The position numbers and the translations under genes were made by a program. The notes beneath the pieces are model-generated. The model was not told the origin of the DNA and ran no database searches. It saw nothing but the letters and a program-made list of their open reading frames with translations. From positions 57,409 to 121,408 of the forward strand of contig NZ_JAPDPD010000018.1 of assembly GCF_026283965.1 (NCBI RefSeq): a stretch of 64,000 nt of DNA. The letters run 5' to 3'. Position 1 is the first letter of the stretch. Each line of letters begins with the position of its first letter. Below are positions 30,143 to 38,429 of the stretch, piece after piece. The stretch is from Dyella subtropica. GTDB taxonomy: Bacteria; Pseudomonadota; Gammaproteobacteria; Xanthomonadales; Rhodanobacteraceae.

Positions 30143-32989
30143 ATGTTGGCCAACGCTAATGGATTATCTGTGGGCCCATCGGTGACGCCGTTGCGTCGTG
30201 CTCTGATGCCTGCGCTGATCCTGAGCGCGCTGGCAACGCCGGCCTATGCGGCCGACCCGGCAGCCGGCCCTGCTGTGGAACCTGCTTCGCCGGGCGGCAT
30301 TAGCTTCGATACGAGCTTTTTTCCGGCCGGCATGGCACCCAAGGTCGATCTATCCCGCTTCGAGAAAGGCAACGTCGTCTTGCCGGGCACCTATCGCGGC
30401 GACGTGTACTTCAACAAGGTGTGGAAGGCGCGCAACGACTTCGTGTTTGTGGCCGTGCCGGGCAAGGACAACGCACAGCCCTGTTTCGACGCGGCCACGC
30501 TAATCAGCCTCGGCGTGGATCTGAAAAAAGTCCTCACGCAGACCGAGGATCCTTCGCTCAAGAAAATACCCGAGGGCCAGTTCTGCGGCGCCATCGGGGA
30601 CTACATCCCGGGCGCCACGGCCGACTTCGACATCGGTACGCAGGAGCTGTCGCTGTCCGTACCGCAGATCTACACCAATCAAGCAGCGCGCGGCTATGTC
30701 GATCCCTCGCAATGGGATGCGGGCATCAATGCGGCGGTGCTCGGCTACAACACCAATCTGTATCGCTCGAATTATGGCGGCCAGAACCAGACCAGCGGTT
30801 ATGTCGGCCTCAACGCATCGCTCAAACTGGGCTCCTGGCAAGCGTATACCTTGGGCTCCTTGAGCTGGTCCAGTCGCACCGGCAAGCGCTACCAGAACAC
30901 CGCAACGTATCTGCAGCACGATATTCCCTCGCTGCAGGCCCAGGTCGTGGTGGGCGACACCTTCACGCCCGGCGATATGTTTGACAGCGTGCGTCTTCGT
31001 GGTGCGCGCCTGTACACCGACGATCGCATGCTGCCCCAGTCCATGCGTGGCTATGCGCCCATCGTGCGTGGCATCGCCGAAACCAATGCGCACCTGGTGA
31101 TCCGGCAGCACGGCTATATCATCTACGACGCCAACGTAGCACCCGGTCCGTTCGCCATCGACGATCTCTACCCTACCGGTTACGGCGGTGATCTCGATGT
31201 GGAAGTGATCGAAGCCGATGGTCGCGTTCAGCGCTTTACGGTGCCCTTTTCCGCCGTCGCACAATTGCTTCGCCCCGGGCAAAGCCGCTTCAGCATCGCC
31301 GCCGGCAAGGTCAAGCAGCTCAATCTGCTCAATACGCCCACGATGGTGCAAGGCACCTATCAGCGCGGTATCACCAACAGTGTCACCGCGTATGGCGGTG
31401 CTACCTTCGCCAACAGCTACGGCGCTGTGCTGGCGGGTGCAGCGCTCAGCACCAAGGTTGGCGCCTTTTCCGCCGACATCACTTACGCGAGTAACCAGGC
31501 GCCGGGCCAAAGTGCCACGCGCGGCACCAGCCTGCGCCTGGGCTACAACAAAAACATCATCGATACCGGCACCAATTTCGCGGTGGCCGCGTACCGCTAT
31601 TCGACCAGTGGCTATATCGGCCTCAATGACGCCGTCGCCATGCGCGACGCGGCCGCACGCGGTTGGGGCGCCAGCTACATACCGCGCCAGCGAAGCCGAA
31701 TGGACGTCAATATCAATCAGGCGCTTGGCAGCCGCTATGGCCAGCTGTTTCTCCAGGGCTCGGTAACCGATTACTGGAACAGTAGCGGGCGTCAGACCAA
31801 CTTTTCGGCCGGCTACAGCAATCGCTGGAAATCGCTCAACTACAGTTTTACCGCTCAACGGCAGCTGATCAGTGCCAGTCAGATTGGCGTGCCAGGTGTT
31901 GCGCCGATCGACGAGATTCCCGGTGCGCCGAGTGCATTCAATCTTCAAACCCCCGGACGTCGCGACACCCTTTTTCTGTTTACCGTCAGCGTGCCGCTCG
32001 GCCGCAGTGCACAGGCCCCCCAGCTGACGGCCATGCTCAATCGCGCCAAGGACAGCGGCAGCAGCAGCCAGGCCACGGTGAGCGGCTCCGCCGGTGCAGA
32101 CAATCGATTCAATTACGGTGCCACCGTCGGTCAGACCGACGGCAGCGGCACCACCGGCGGTGTCAACGCTCAATACAGCAGCCCGCTCGCGCAGATCGCC
32201 GCGGGCTACAGCCAGGGTGGCGGCTATCAGCAGGTCAATGCCGGTGCGTCGGGCAGCGTGGTGGTGCATAGCGGCGGCATCACGTTCGCGCCGCCCACGG
32301 GCGAAACCATTGGCCTGGTGCATGCGCCCAACGCCACCGGTGCATCGGTGTCCAACGGACAAGGCGCAGCGGTGGATTCACGCGGCTACGCCGTGGTGCC
32401 GAACCTGATGCCGTATCAGCTCAACACCGTCACGCTCGACCCCAAGGGCACCGATGCCGGCGTGGAGCTGAAAACCACCACCGCCAACGTCGCACCGCGC
32501 GCAGGTTCGGTGGTGCGGTTGAACTATGAAACCACCAGCGGCCGTGCGCTGATGATTGAAACCACCTTGCCCGATGGACATCCGGTGCCGTTCGGTGCCG
32601 ACGTGTTCGATGCGCAAGGCAATAGCGTCGGCGTCGCCGGTCAAGGCAGTCGGCTGTTTATTCGCGACATGCCAGCTTCTGGCATTTTGACGGTGAAGTG
32701 GGGCGGGGACGCGACAGAGGCGTGCCGGATCAACGTGCAGTTGCCACCCGTTAGCAAGGGGCGTCAGGCCGATCTGCAAACGATCCATGCCGCCTGCCAG
32801 ATCGAAGATGCAGCGACCGTCCATAAGTCCGAGGCACAAGACCGCCCTGTAGGTAAACCCGTTGCCACGATCACCCCGATACAGCGTTATCCGGGTGTTT
32901 ACGGTACACCGTCCATGCATGCGAATGGCTTTGCGCTTGCACGCATCGACCATCAAATCTCTGGTTTGTCAGTGAGGGCCGCTGGATGA
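30143..32989 (+). CDS. Outer-membrane fimbrial usher (FimD/PapC family)
   Basis: 948 aa from the ATG at 30143, which has AGGAGAGG upstream; a GTG at 30119 is less likely. Signal peptide to about residue 36 (ATPAYA). The N-terminal chaperone-binding domain includes PGTYRGDVYFNKVWKARNDFVF and Cys pairs (QPCFDAATL and GQFCGAIGDY). The 24-strand barrel and plug follow, with the usher signature VRLRGARLYTDDRMLPQSMRGYAP, RGIAETNAHLVIRQHGYIIYD and APGPFAIDDLYPTGYGGDL. C-terminal domains are present, with a late pair of Cys (EACRINV, HAACQIED). Its stop overlaps the next start as ATGA. It is the only usher for three chaperones. Confidence 0.97.
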   Translation: MLANANGLSVGPSVTPLRRALMPALILSALATPAYAADPAAGPAVEPASPGGISFDTSFFPAGMAPKVDLSRFEKGNVVLPGTYRGDVYFNKVWKARNDFVFVAVPGKDNAQPCFDAATLISLGVDLKKVLTQTEDPSLKKIPEGQFCGAIGDYIPGATADFDIGTQELSLSVPQIYTNQAARGYVDPSQWDAGINAAVLGYNTNLYRSNYGGQNQTSGYVGLNASLKLGSWQAYTLGSLSWSSRTGKRYQNTATYLQHDIPSLQAQVVVGDTFTPGDMFDSVRLRGARLYTDDRMLPQSMRGYAPIVRGIAETNAHLVIRQHGYIIYDANVAPGPFAIDDLYPTGYGGDLDVEVIEADGRVQRFTVPFSAVAQLLRPGQSRFSIAAGKVKQLNLLNTPTMVQGTYQRGITNSVTAYGGATFANSYGAVLAGAALSTKVGAFSADITYASNQAPGQSATRGTSLRLGYNKNIIDTGTNFAVAAYRYSTSGYIGLNDAVAMRDAAARGWGASYIPRQRSRMDVNINQALGSRYGQLFLQGSVTDYWNSSGRQTNFSAGYSNRWKSLNYSFTAQRQLISASQIGVPGVAPIDEIPGAPSAFNLQTPGRRDTLFLFTVSVPLGRSAQAPQLTAMLNRAKDSGSSSQATVSGSAGADNRFNYGATVGQTDGSGTTGGVNAQYSSPLAQIAAGYSQGGGYQQVNAGASGSVVVHSGGITFAPPTGETIGLVHAPNATGASVSNGQGAAVDSRGYAVVPNLMPYQLNTVTLDPKGTDAGVELKTTTANVAPRAGSVVRLNYETTSGRALMIETTLPDGHPVPFGADVFDAQGNSVGVAGQGSRLFIRDMPASGILTVKWGGDATEACRINVQLPPVSKGRQADLQTIHAACQIEDAATVHKSEAQDRPVGKPVATITPIQRYPGVYGTPSMHANGFALARIDHQISGLSVRAAG

Positions 32990-33948
32990 ACATCTTAAAG
33001 CTAAAATCTATCGCACTGCTGGCTTGGTGCTTGCTGGGATTCATGTGTTTCCCGCGAGCAGCATCAGCACAAACTTTGTGCAGGGGTCCTTTTCCCGTAC
33101 AAACGGTGCATCAGACCATCAATTTTGGCACGATCACGGTGCCTGCGTCAGCCCCGATTGGCTCCGTGCTTGGAGAAACAACGTACCGCTCGTCCCCAGG
33201 ATTTTCATCAGCACCTTACTGTACCACTCCCGGTATTTATGTATTGGTTGATACTACTGCTGATTTATTCACGACGTTATCCGGCATTGATGGTGTATAC
33301 AATACAAATATACCGGGGGTGGGAATACGAATTACTGGGATTAGTTATGCTGGAACAAGTGAGCTCCAGGGGCCGGGTACCAGAGGATGGGTATATGACA
33401 ACGCCACTTTCCGTGTGAGGCTATTCAAAACAGGAAATATTACTTCGGGTGGAAACATTACAACCGGGATGGCATCCAGAGTTATGTCTCAAGGCACAAC
33501 TATGATGTGGCTCAACATTACCGGCGGCACAATTGTAAAGCCTACCCCCACCTGCTCCCTCTCCACCTCCAGTGCCACCTTCAACATGGGCACTTTGGCA
33601 ACGTCGACCTTTACCGGCGGTGCTGGCAGCACGTATCCATGGGTCGCCGACCAGTCCCTGGTATCCGGCGGCTGCAATGCCAGCACGGTGTCCATGACGT
33701 TCGCAGGTACGGCCGCGCCAGCGCCCTACGCCAGTGCGTTTGCCAATGCCGGTACCGCGAAAGGGGTTGCCATGCAGCTATGGCAAGCCAGCGGCGCGCA
33801 AGCCATACCCAATGGCGGGGCGATCAATTTCGCGCCTCAGGGCGCGGGCGGAAACTACAGGTTCTCCGCCCGCTATATCCAAACAGCTCCCGTCGTCACC
33901 ACCGGCTCGGTCAGCGCGACCGCCACGGTCACCGTCAACTATCAATAA
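32986..33948 (+). CDS. Two-domain fimbrial tip adhesin
   Basis: 320 aa, translationally coupled to the usher. Signal peptide ends AASAQ. Residues about 27-180 form a receptor-binding-like domain with a Cys pair (TLCRGPFP and APYCTTPG) and no pilin strand order. Residues about 185-320 are a pilin domain (TPTCSLSTSSATFNMGTLATSTF, disulfide to SGGCNAST) ending TVTVNYQ, with a penultimate Tyr. This is the FimH-like plan and defines the tip. The DNA of the first domain (about 33090-33540) is visibly more AT-rich than the flanks, suggesting import or exchange of the binding domain. Ligand unknown. Confidence 0.85.
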   Translation: MNILKLKSIALLAWCLLGFMCFPRAASAQTLCRGPFPVQTVHQTINFGTITVPASAPIGSVLGETTYRSSPGFSSAPYCTTPGIYVLVDTTADLFTTLSGIDGVYNTNIPGVGIRITGISYAGTSELQGPGTRGWVYDNATFRVRLFKTGNITSGGNITTGMASRVMSQGTTMMWLNITGGTIVKPTPTCSLSTSSATFNMGTLATSTFTGGAGSTYPWVADQSLVSGGCNASTVSMTFAGTAAPAPYASAFANAGTAKGVAMQLWQASGAQAIPNGGAINFAPQGAGGNYRFSARYIQTAPVVTTGSVSATATVTVNYQ

Positions 33949-33951
33949 GGG

Positions 33952-34461
33952 ATGAAGATGAGACCCCTATTTCATTGCACCCTGCTGGCAGGTTTGATCG
34001 CTACCGGTTCGGTCTCGGCCGCGGATACGGCACATATATATTTCGTCGGAACGATTAACGGGGCGACGTGTTCTCTATCGACCTCCAATATCACCATTCC
34101 TTTGGGGGGGGTGAATAAATCGGCCTTTACAGGTGTAGGCAGTGTTTCGGCTTGGGTGGGGGGTAGTCTGGTTTCCGGTGGTTGCAATGCTTCCCTGGTA
34201 TCGATGACCTTCACCGGCCCAGCCAATGCCAGCAATCCCAAATTATTTGCGGTTATCGGGGGTGCTGCCGGTATCGGCATCCAGTTGGACCAGGCCGGCG
34301 GGGCGCAACAAGCCATACCCAATAGCAGTACCCCGGTGACGTTTGCACCGGCGGCTGCAGGTGGGCTCTACTCGTTCGGTGCGCGCTATGTGCAAACTGA
34401 CGACGCCATTCGCACAGGGCCGGCCAATGCGACGATCACTGTGTTGATTACTTATACCTGA
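33952..34461 (+). CDS. Minor fimbrial subunit A
   Basis: 169 aa from 33952; a second ATG at 33958 is better spaced from AAGGG. Signal peptide ends SVSAA. Pilin fold with TCSLSTSNITIPLGGVNKSAF, a disulfide partner in SGGCNASL, and a closing TITVLITYT with penultimate Tyr. Its mature region is nearly identical at DNA level to that of the next gene, and less so to the one after. Likely an adaptor or minor shaft component placed near the tip adhesin. Confidence 0.88.
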   Translation: MKMRPLFHCTLLAGLIATGSVSAADTAHIYFVGTINGATCSLSTSNITIPLGGVNKSAFTGVGSVSAWVGGSLVSGGCNASLVSMTFTGPANASNPKLFAVIGGAAGIGIQLDQAGGAQQAIPNSSTPVTFAPAAAGGLYSFGARYVQTDDAIRTGPANATITVLITYT

Positions 34462-34462
34462 G

Positions 34463-35023
34463 ATGCCCGGCATGAAAAACACATACGTATTTGCCAACAT
34501 CTGTTCAGGCCAGCGTCGATGGGTTGCCGCTTTGTTGGCGGCCGGCATGGCCTTGGCATCTAGTGCTGCCTTCGCACAGAGCAGCGGCAACGCAACGATT
34601 AAAGTCACCGGAACAATTACCGGGGCAACGTGTTCTCTATCGACCTCCAATATCACCATTCCTTTGGGGACTGTGAACAAATCGGTCTTTACAGGTGTAG
34701 GCAGTGTTTCGGCGTGGGTGAATGGCGATCTGATTTCCGGTGGTTGCGATGCTTCCCTGGTATCGATGATTTTCACTGCGCAGGCCAATGCCAGCAATCC
34801 CAAATTATTTGCGGTTGTCGGGGGTGCTGCCGGTGTCGGCATCCAGTTGGATCAGTTTGGCGGTGGGCAACAAGCCATACCCAATAGCAGTACCCCGATG
34901 ACGTTTGCACCGGCGGCAGCAGGTGGGCTCTACAAGTTCGCTGCGCGCTATGTGCAAACTGACGACGCCATTCGCACAGGGCCGGCCAATGCGACGATCG
35001 CTGTGTTGATCACGTATACCTGA
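34463..35023 (+). CDS. Minor fimbrial subunit B (mosaic)
   Basis: 186 aa from 34463, or starting at MKNTYVF (34472). The first 131 bp from 34472, encoding the leader and signal peptide, are identical to 35037-35167 in the next gene. The mature pilin (TCSLSTSNITIPLGTVNKSVF, SGGCDASL, ending TIAVLITYT) follows the preceding gene instead. The gene therefore looks like a recombinant of its two neighbours. Standard donor-strand pilin otherwise. Confidence 0.88.
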   Translation: MPGMKNTYVFANICSGQRRWVAALLAAGMALASSAAFAQSSGNATIKVTGTITGATCSLSTSNITIPLGTVNKSVFTGVGSVSAWVNGDLISGGCDASLVSMIFTAQANASNPKLFAVVGGAAGVGIQLDQFGGGQQAIPNSSTPMTFAPAAAGGLYKFAARYVQTDDAIRTGPANATIAVLITYT

Positions 35024-35027
35024 TGAG

Positions 35028-35609
35028 ATGCCCGACATGAAAAACACATACGTATTTGCCAACATCTGTTCAGGCCAGCGTCGATGGGTTGCCGCTTTGT
35101 TGGCGGCCGGCATGGCCTTGGCATCTAGTGCTGCCTTCGCACAGAGCAGCGGCAACGCAACGATTAATGTCACCGGCACGATTACCGGAGCAACCTGCTC
35201 GCTAAGTACGTCGAATATCACGATTCCTATAGGTACCGTAGATAAATCGGTATTTACGCATATAGGCAGTTTTTCGGCTTGGGCGCCGAATCAATCTTTG
35301 ATTTCATCTGGCTGCGATGCCTCCCTGGTGTCGATGACGTTTACTGGCACACCGGCACCTGGCAACGCAGACTTATTTGCGGTCACCGGCGGCGCGGCAG
35401 GTGTCGGTATACAATTGCAAAAGAACAATACGAATGGCGGCCCCGGCGGCGGGCAAGCCATACCCAACAGCACAACGTATCCCGTCACGTTTACACCGGC
35501 CGCGTCTGGCGGAGGCTATGGTTTTTCTGCTCGCTATGTACAAACCGCTGACAAAATCACTACCGGCCCGGCTAACGCAACCATAACCGTTTTGATCACC
35601 TATATCTGA
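35028..35609 (+). CDS. Minor fimbrial subunit C
   Basis: 193 aa from 35028, or MKNTYVF at 35037. Same leader as subunit B (131 identical bases) but a diverged mature region: TITGATCSLSTSNITIPIGTVDKSVF, SSGCDASL, an insertion NNTNGGPGGGQA in a surface loop, and a TITVLITYI end. The insertion and divergence suggest a different surface face from subunits A and B. The stop overlaps the next start (TGATG). Confidence 0.88.
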   Translation: MPDMKNTYVFANICSGQRRWVAALLAAGMALASSAAFAQSSGNATINVTGTITGATCSLSTSNITIPIGTVDKSVFTHIGSFSAWAPNQSLISSGCDASLVSMTFTGTPAPGNADLFAVTGGAAGVGIQLQKNNTNGGPGGGQAIPNSTTYPVTFTPAASGGGYGFSARYVQTADKITTGPANATITVLITYI

Positions 35610-36178
35610 TGGGCCCGAACATGAAGAGCATGCGCCTATTTCATGAGTCCTGTTTAGTGCATCGTCGCCGGGCTATCGCTTTATTGGCGGGCTTGATCGT
35701 CTCGACACCCGGCGCTGTACTGGCTCAGGCCGGGAGCGCCGCTATCGGCGTCACCGGCGTCATCGGCGGCGGCGCCTGTGCCATCTCGACGAATCCGGTG
35801 GACCTGGGCGCGCATGATGCCAGCGAATTTACCGACGTGGGTTCCTCGCCATCCTCGGGCTGGGTCAATTTCCCAATCACCTCGCAGGGATGCAGTGCCG
35901 ATATCGTGACCCTGCATATGGGTTTTGACGGCAACGCCGACACTACGAACAAGGGCTTATTTGCGATTACCGGTGGCGCTAGGGGCATCGGCATACAACT
36001 GCAGACCCAGGATGGCAGCGCCACGGTGGTGCCCAACAGCACTACCGATTTATTGAACTGGACCCCGGTCGGTGTAGGTAGCACATACCCCATGCGCGCA
36101 CGTTATGTGCAAACATTGGACGCCGTCACCCCTGGTGCGGCCAATAGCGTGGTAACCGTCATGCTGTCGTACAACTAG
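35609..36178 (+). CDS. Minor fimbrial subunit D
   Basis: 189 aa from 35609, or MKSMRLF at 35621. Signal peptide ends AVLAQ. The pilin fold shows IGGGACAISTNPVDLG with partner SQGCSADI, and ends VVTVMLSYN with penultimate Tyr. More diverged than subunits A-C and without their shared DNA blocks. It directly precedes the second chaperone. Possible roles are terminator or anchor subunit at the pilus base, by position only. Confidence 0.85.
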   Translation: MGPNMKSMRLFHESCLVHRRRAIALLAGLIVSTPGAVLAQAGSAAIGVTGVIGGGACAISTNPVDLGAHDASEFTDVGSSPSSGWVNFPITSQGCSADIVTLHMGFDGNADTTNKGLFAITGGARGIGIQLQTQDGSATVVPNSTTDLLNWTPVGVGSTYPMRARYVQTLDAVTPGAANSVVTVMLSYN

Positions 36179-36224
36179 TGGGTTCTTTCGCCATGGATGT
36201 TCCCATCTTATGTTTGGAGACGAC

Positions 36225-36998
36225 ATGATCCGAGTGCTTTTCGCCCCTCTGTTCCGTGTATTTGCTGCGGTCTGTCTGGCCGGCTTGCTGATCGTGCCGG
36301 CGCGGGCCGATATCGTCATCAACGGCACGCGTGTGATTTATTCCGCCAAGGAGCGTGAGGTCACAGTCCAGCTTACCAATGATGAGAAAACCGACCCGCG
36401 TTTAGTGCGCGCCTGGATCGACAGCGGCGACGTGCATGAACCCCCTGATCATATCGATGTGCCGTTTACTCTGACGCCGCCGATGTTTCGCCTGGATGCA
36501 GGCAGGAGTCAGGCGTTGCGCATCATGTATATCCCAGGAAGCGACAAGGCGAGGTCGTTGCCCAAGGACAAGGAATCGGTGTTCTGGCTCAACGTATTGG
36601 CGGTACCCCCCAAGCCGGCCGACGCGGCAGATGGAAACATTCTGCAATTTGCCTTCCGCACCCGGATCAAATTGTTCTTTCGTTCCGAAGGGTTGGTGGG
36701 GCGACCCGACGGTGCGCCGGCGCAGTTGACATGGAAGCTCGTGTCCAGCGGCGCCGAACCGGCGCTGGAGGTCCATAATCCCAGTGCTTATCACATTTCG
36801 TTTGCCAAGGTCGCGCTGCGGGTGGGCGGCAAAGACATTCAAAGCGACGCGCCCCCCATGCTCAGCCCGGGCAGCACCGGGCGGTACGTGCTCAAGGGCT
36901 TGACCCACACGCCTGATGCCACGGCCGAAGTGCATTTTTCGGCCGTTGACGACTATGGCGGTGAGCAAACCTACGCGGCCAAATTGCAATCGGATTAA
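36225..36998 (+). CDS. Periplasmic fimbrial chaperone 2
   Basis: 257 aa from the ATG at 36225 (GGAGA upstream). Signal peptide ends PARA. PapD-like with INGTRVIYSAKEREVTVQLTN, VPFTLTPPMFRLDAGRSQALRIMY, ESVFWLNVLAVPPKP and RTRIKLFFRSEGL. The subunit-binding Arg and Lys are both present, so it should be active. An insertion (PGSDKARSL) lies in the F1-G1 region relative to chaperone 1. It follows four minor pilins and may serve a subset of them. Confidence 0.93.
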   Translation: MIRVLFAPLFRVFAAVCLAGLLIVPARADIVINGTRVIYSAKEREVTVQLTNDEKTDPRLVRAWIDSGDVHEPPDHIDVPFTLTPPMFRLDAGRSQALRIMYIPGSDKARSLPKDKESVFWLNVLAVPPKPADAADGNILQFAFRTRIKLFFRSEGLVGRPDGAPAQLTWKLVSSGAEPALEVHNPSAYHISFAKVALRVGGKDIQSDAPPMLSPGSTGRYVLKGLTHTPDATAEVHFSAVDDYGGEQTYAAKLQSD

Positions 36999-37025
36999 TG
37001 TCGAAGCTCTGTTATAGGACACCTC

Positions 37026-37115
37026 GAAAAACTCCGCGCCAAGTTCGTCATCCCGGCGAAACCCCGAATGACGAGCGAAGAGAGGTTATTCGTGGTGCCC
37101 TATGGCTCGTCATTT
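37026..37115. repeat. Intergenic repeat (TCATCCCGGCGAAA type), left copy
   Basis: Contains AGTTCGTCATCCCGGCGAAA and ATGACGAGCGAAGAGAGGTT followed by ATTCGTGGTGCCC. A relative at about 37996-38132 shares the ends (AAGTTCGCCATCCCGGCGAC, ATGACGAGCGAAGAGAGATT, ATTCGAGGTGCCC). The two copies lie in direct orientation on either side of chaperone 3. Confidence 0.7.
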
Positions 37116-37179
37116 CGGCCTTCCCCGGAACGACAAGCAAAAGACGGTCTTCGAGATGTCGACTAACGATAGGTACGGG

Positions 37180-37944
37180 ATGATGAAGAGCCACTACTTT
37201 CGCTATGTATGCGTGCTGGCTGCGTGGTGTCTGGCCTGCCTGTCAGCAGCGCCAGCCCGGGCGGGCGTGGTGATCGACAATACGCGAGTCATCTATCCGG
37301 CGCAGCAGCGCGAAGTCACCGTCAAGCTGATCAATGAGGACAAGCAATCGCCACTCCTCGTTCAAGCCTGGATAGATGATGGCAATGAAAAGAGCACGCC
37401 CGACCAGCTCAATGTGCCGTTCCTGCTGACACCGCCGGTGTTCCGCATGGATCCGGGTAAAGGGCAGGCGCTGCGGGTGGTCTACCTCAAAGATCGGCCG
37501 TTGCCGGCGGATAGAGAATCGGTGTTCTGGCTGAATGTGTTGGAAGTGCCACCCAAGCCCAAGGTGGCCAAGGGTGAGGAAAGCAACACGCTGCAACTGG
37601 CCTTCCGCACGCGTATCAAGCTGTTCTACCGGCCTGAAGATCTGAAGGGCAGTGCCGCGGATGCGCCGAGCCAATTGCGCTGGACTCTGGTGACCGATGG
37701 CGCGGGGCGTGCCCTGCAAGCGGAGAACCCCAGTGCCTATCACGTTTCGTTCGAGAGCGTGGCTTTGGCCGTCGAGGGAAGGGACATCAAGAGCGAAGAT
37801 GTCAACATGATCGCCCCCCATGCGACGCAGCGTTTCTCGCTCAAGGAGGTGAATCTAACCGCCGACGCCAAGTTGGAGGTGCATTTCACCAGCATTGGCG
37901 ACTATGGCGAGCTGGTAACGCATGCGGCGAGGTTGACTCCATAA
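37180..37944 (+). CDS. Periplasmic fimbrial chaperone 3
   Basis: 254 aa from the ATG at 37180 (MMKSHYF); the open frame extends back to 37102 over repeat sequence, which is not coding. Signal peptide ends PARA. It has IDNTRVIYPAQQREVTVKLIN, VPFLLTPPVFRMDPGKGQALRVVY, ESVFWLNVLEVPPKP and RTRIKLFYRPEDL. Both cleft residues are conserved. Closest in the window to chaperone 2. Flanked by direct copies of an intergenic repeat, which suggests that it arrived or was duplicated as a cassette. Confidence 0.93.
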   Translation: MMKSHYFRYVCVLAAWCLACLSAAPARAGVVIDNTRVIYPAQQREVTVKLINEDKQSPLLVQAWIDDGNEKSTPDQLNVPFLLTPPVFRMDPGKGQALRVVYLKDRPLPADRESVFWLNVLEVPPKPKVAKGEESNTLQLAFRTRIKLFYRPEDLKGSAADAPSQLRWTLVTDGAGRALQAENPSAYHVSFESVALAVEGRDIKSEDVNMIAPHATQRFSLKEVNLTADAKLEVHFTSIGDYGELVTHAARLTP

Positions 37945-37995
37945 CGACACACAATGTGTCATCACCACGACCGATCGCTATCGGGAATGTCAAAT

Positions 37996-38132
37996 AATTC
38001 GTTATCAAGTTCGCCATCCCGGCGACTTTACGTTCTTGAAGAGCAAGGCACTGGATAACCAGCTTCGCTGTTGTAAAGCGCATCCGGCTTTCGCCGGAAT
38101 GACGAGCGAAGAGAGATTATTCGAGGTGCCCT
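37996..38132. repeat. Intergenic repeat, right copy
   Basis: Partner of 37026-37115, with about 45 bp of additional central sequence including GCATCCGGCTTTCGCCGGAATGAC. No ORF of its own. Confidence 0.65.
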
Positions 38133-38148
38133 GAAGTTGAAGTTTCGG

Positions 38149-38178
38149 CCCGGATGCGACGCATTCGGGTTTTTTTTT
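38149..38178 (+). terminator. Terminator of the fimbrial operon
   Basis: CCCGGATGCG/CGCATTCGGG imperfect stem (one G-T pair) with a three-base loop and a run of nine Ts. Confidence 0.88.
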
Positions 38179-38275
38179 ATGGCCAAATCGGCGATAGATA
38201 ATCCAGAAGCACGGCTAAGCGTGTGAATGGCTTACCGTCAGCCCGTCGATTTAGGACCTGTCAGATATCTACAGA

Positions 38276-38295
38276 TTAGGCTAATCCCTAGCCTT
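38276..38295. promoter_or_regulatory. Dyad upstream of hybrid kinase 1, possible response-regulator site
   Basis: AGGCT-N7-AGCCT within TTAGGCTAATCCCTAGCC, about 135 bp before the kinase start. Spacing and the TTAGG/CCCTA halves loosely resemble the RcsB/RcsAB box. Otherwise the 38179-38429 gap shows no gene. Confidence 0.3.
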
Positions 38296-38429
38296 GTCTC
38301 ATCACGCCATGGACGCGAAGCCGCAGGCGTATGTGTGCCCATAACCGCTTTGAACGGATGTAGTCAGGCCAGGACGGCTGGAGGAGCGGTGCGCGGACAC
38401 CGCTGATATCCACCCCAGAGAGGCATGAC

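Noticed and set aside
30500..32362. A 620-codon open frame antisense to the fimbrial usher
   Set aside because: Codon bias belongs to the usher frame, and the antisense product shows no recognisable fold.
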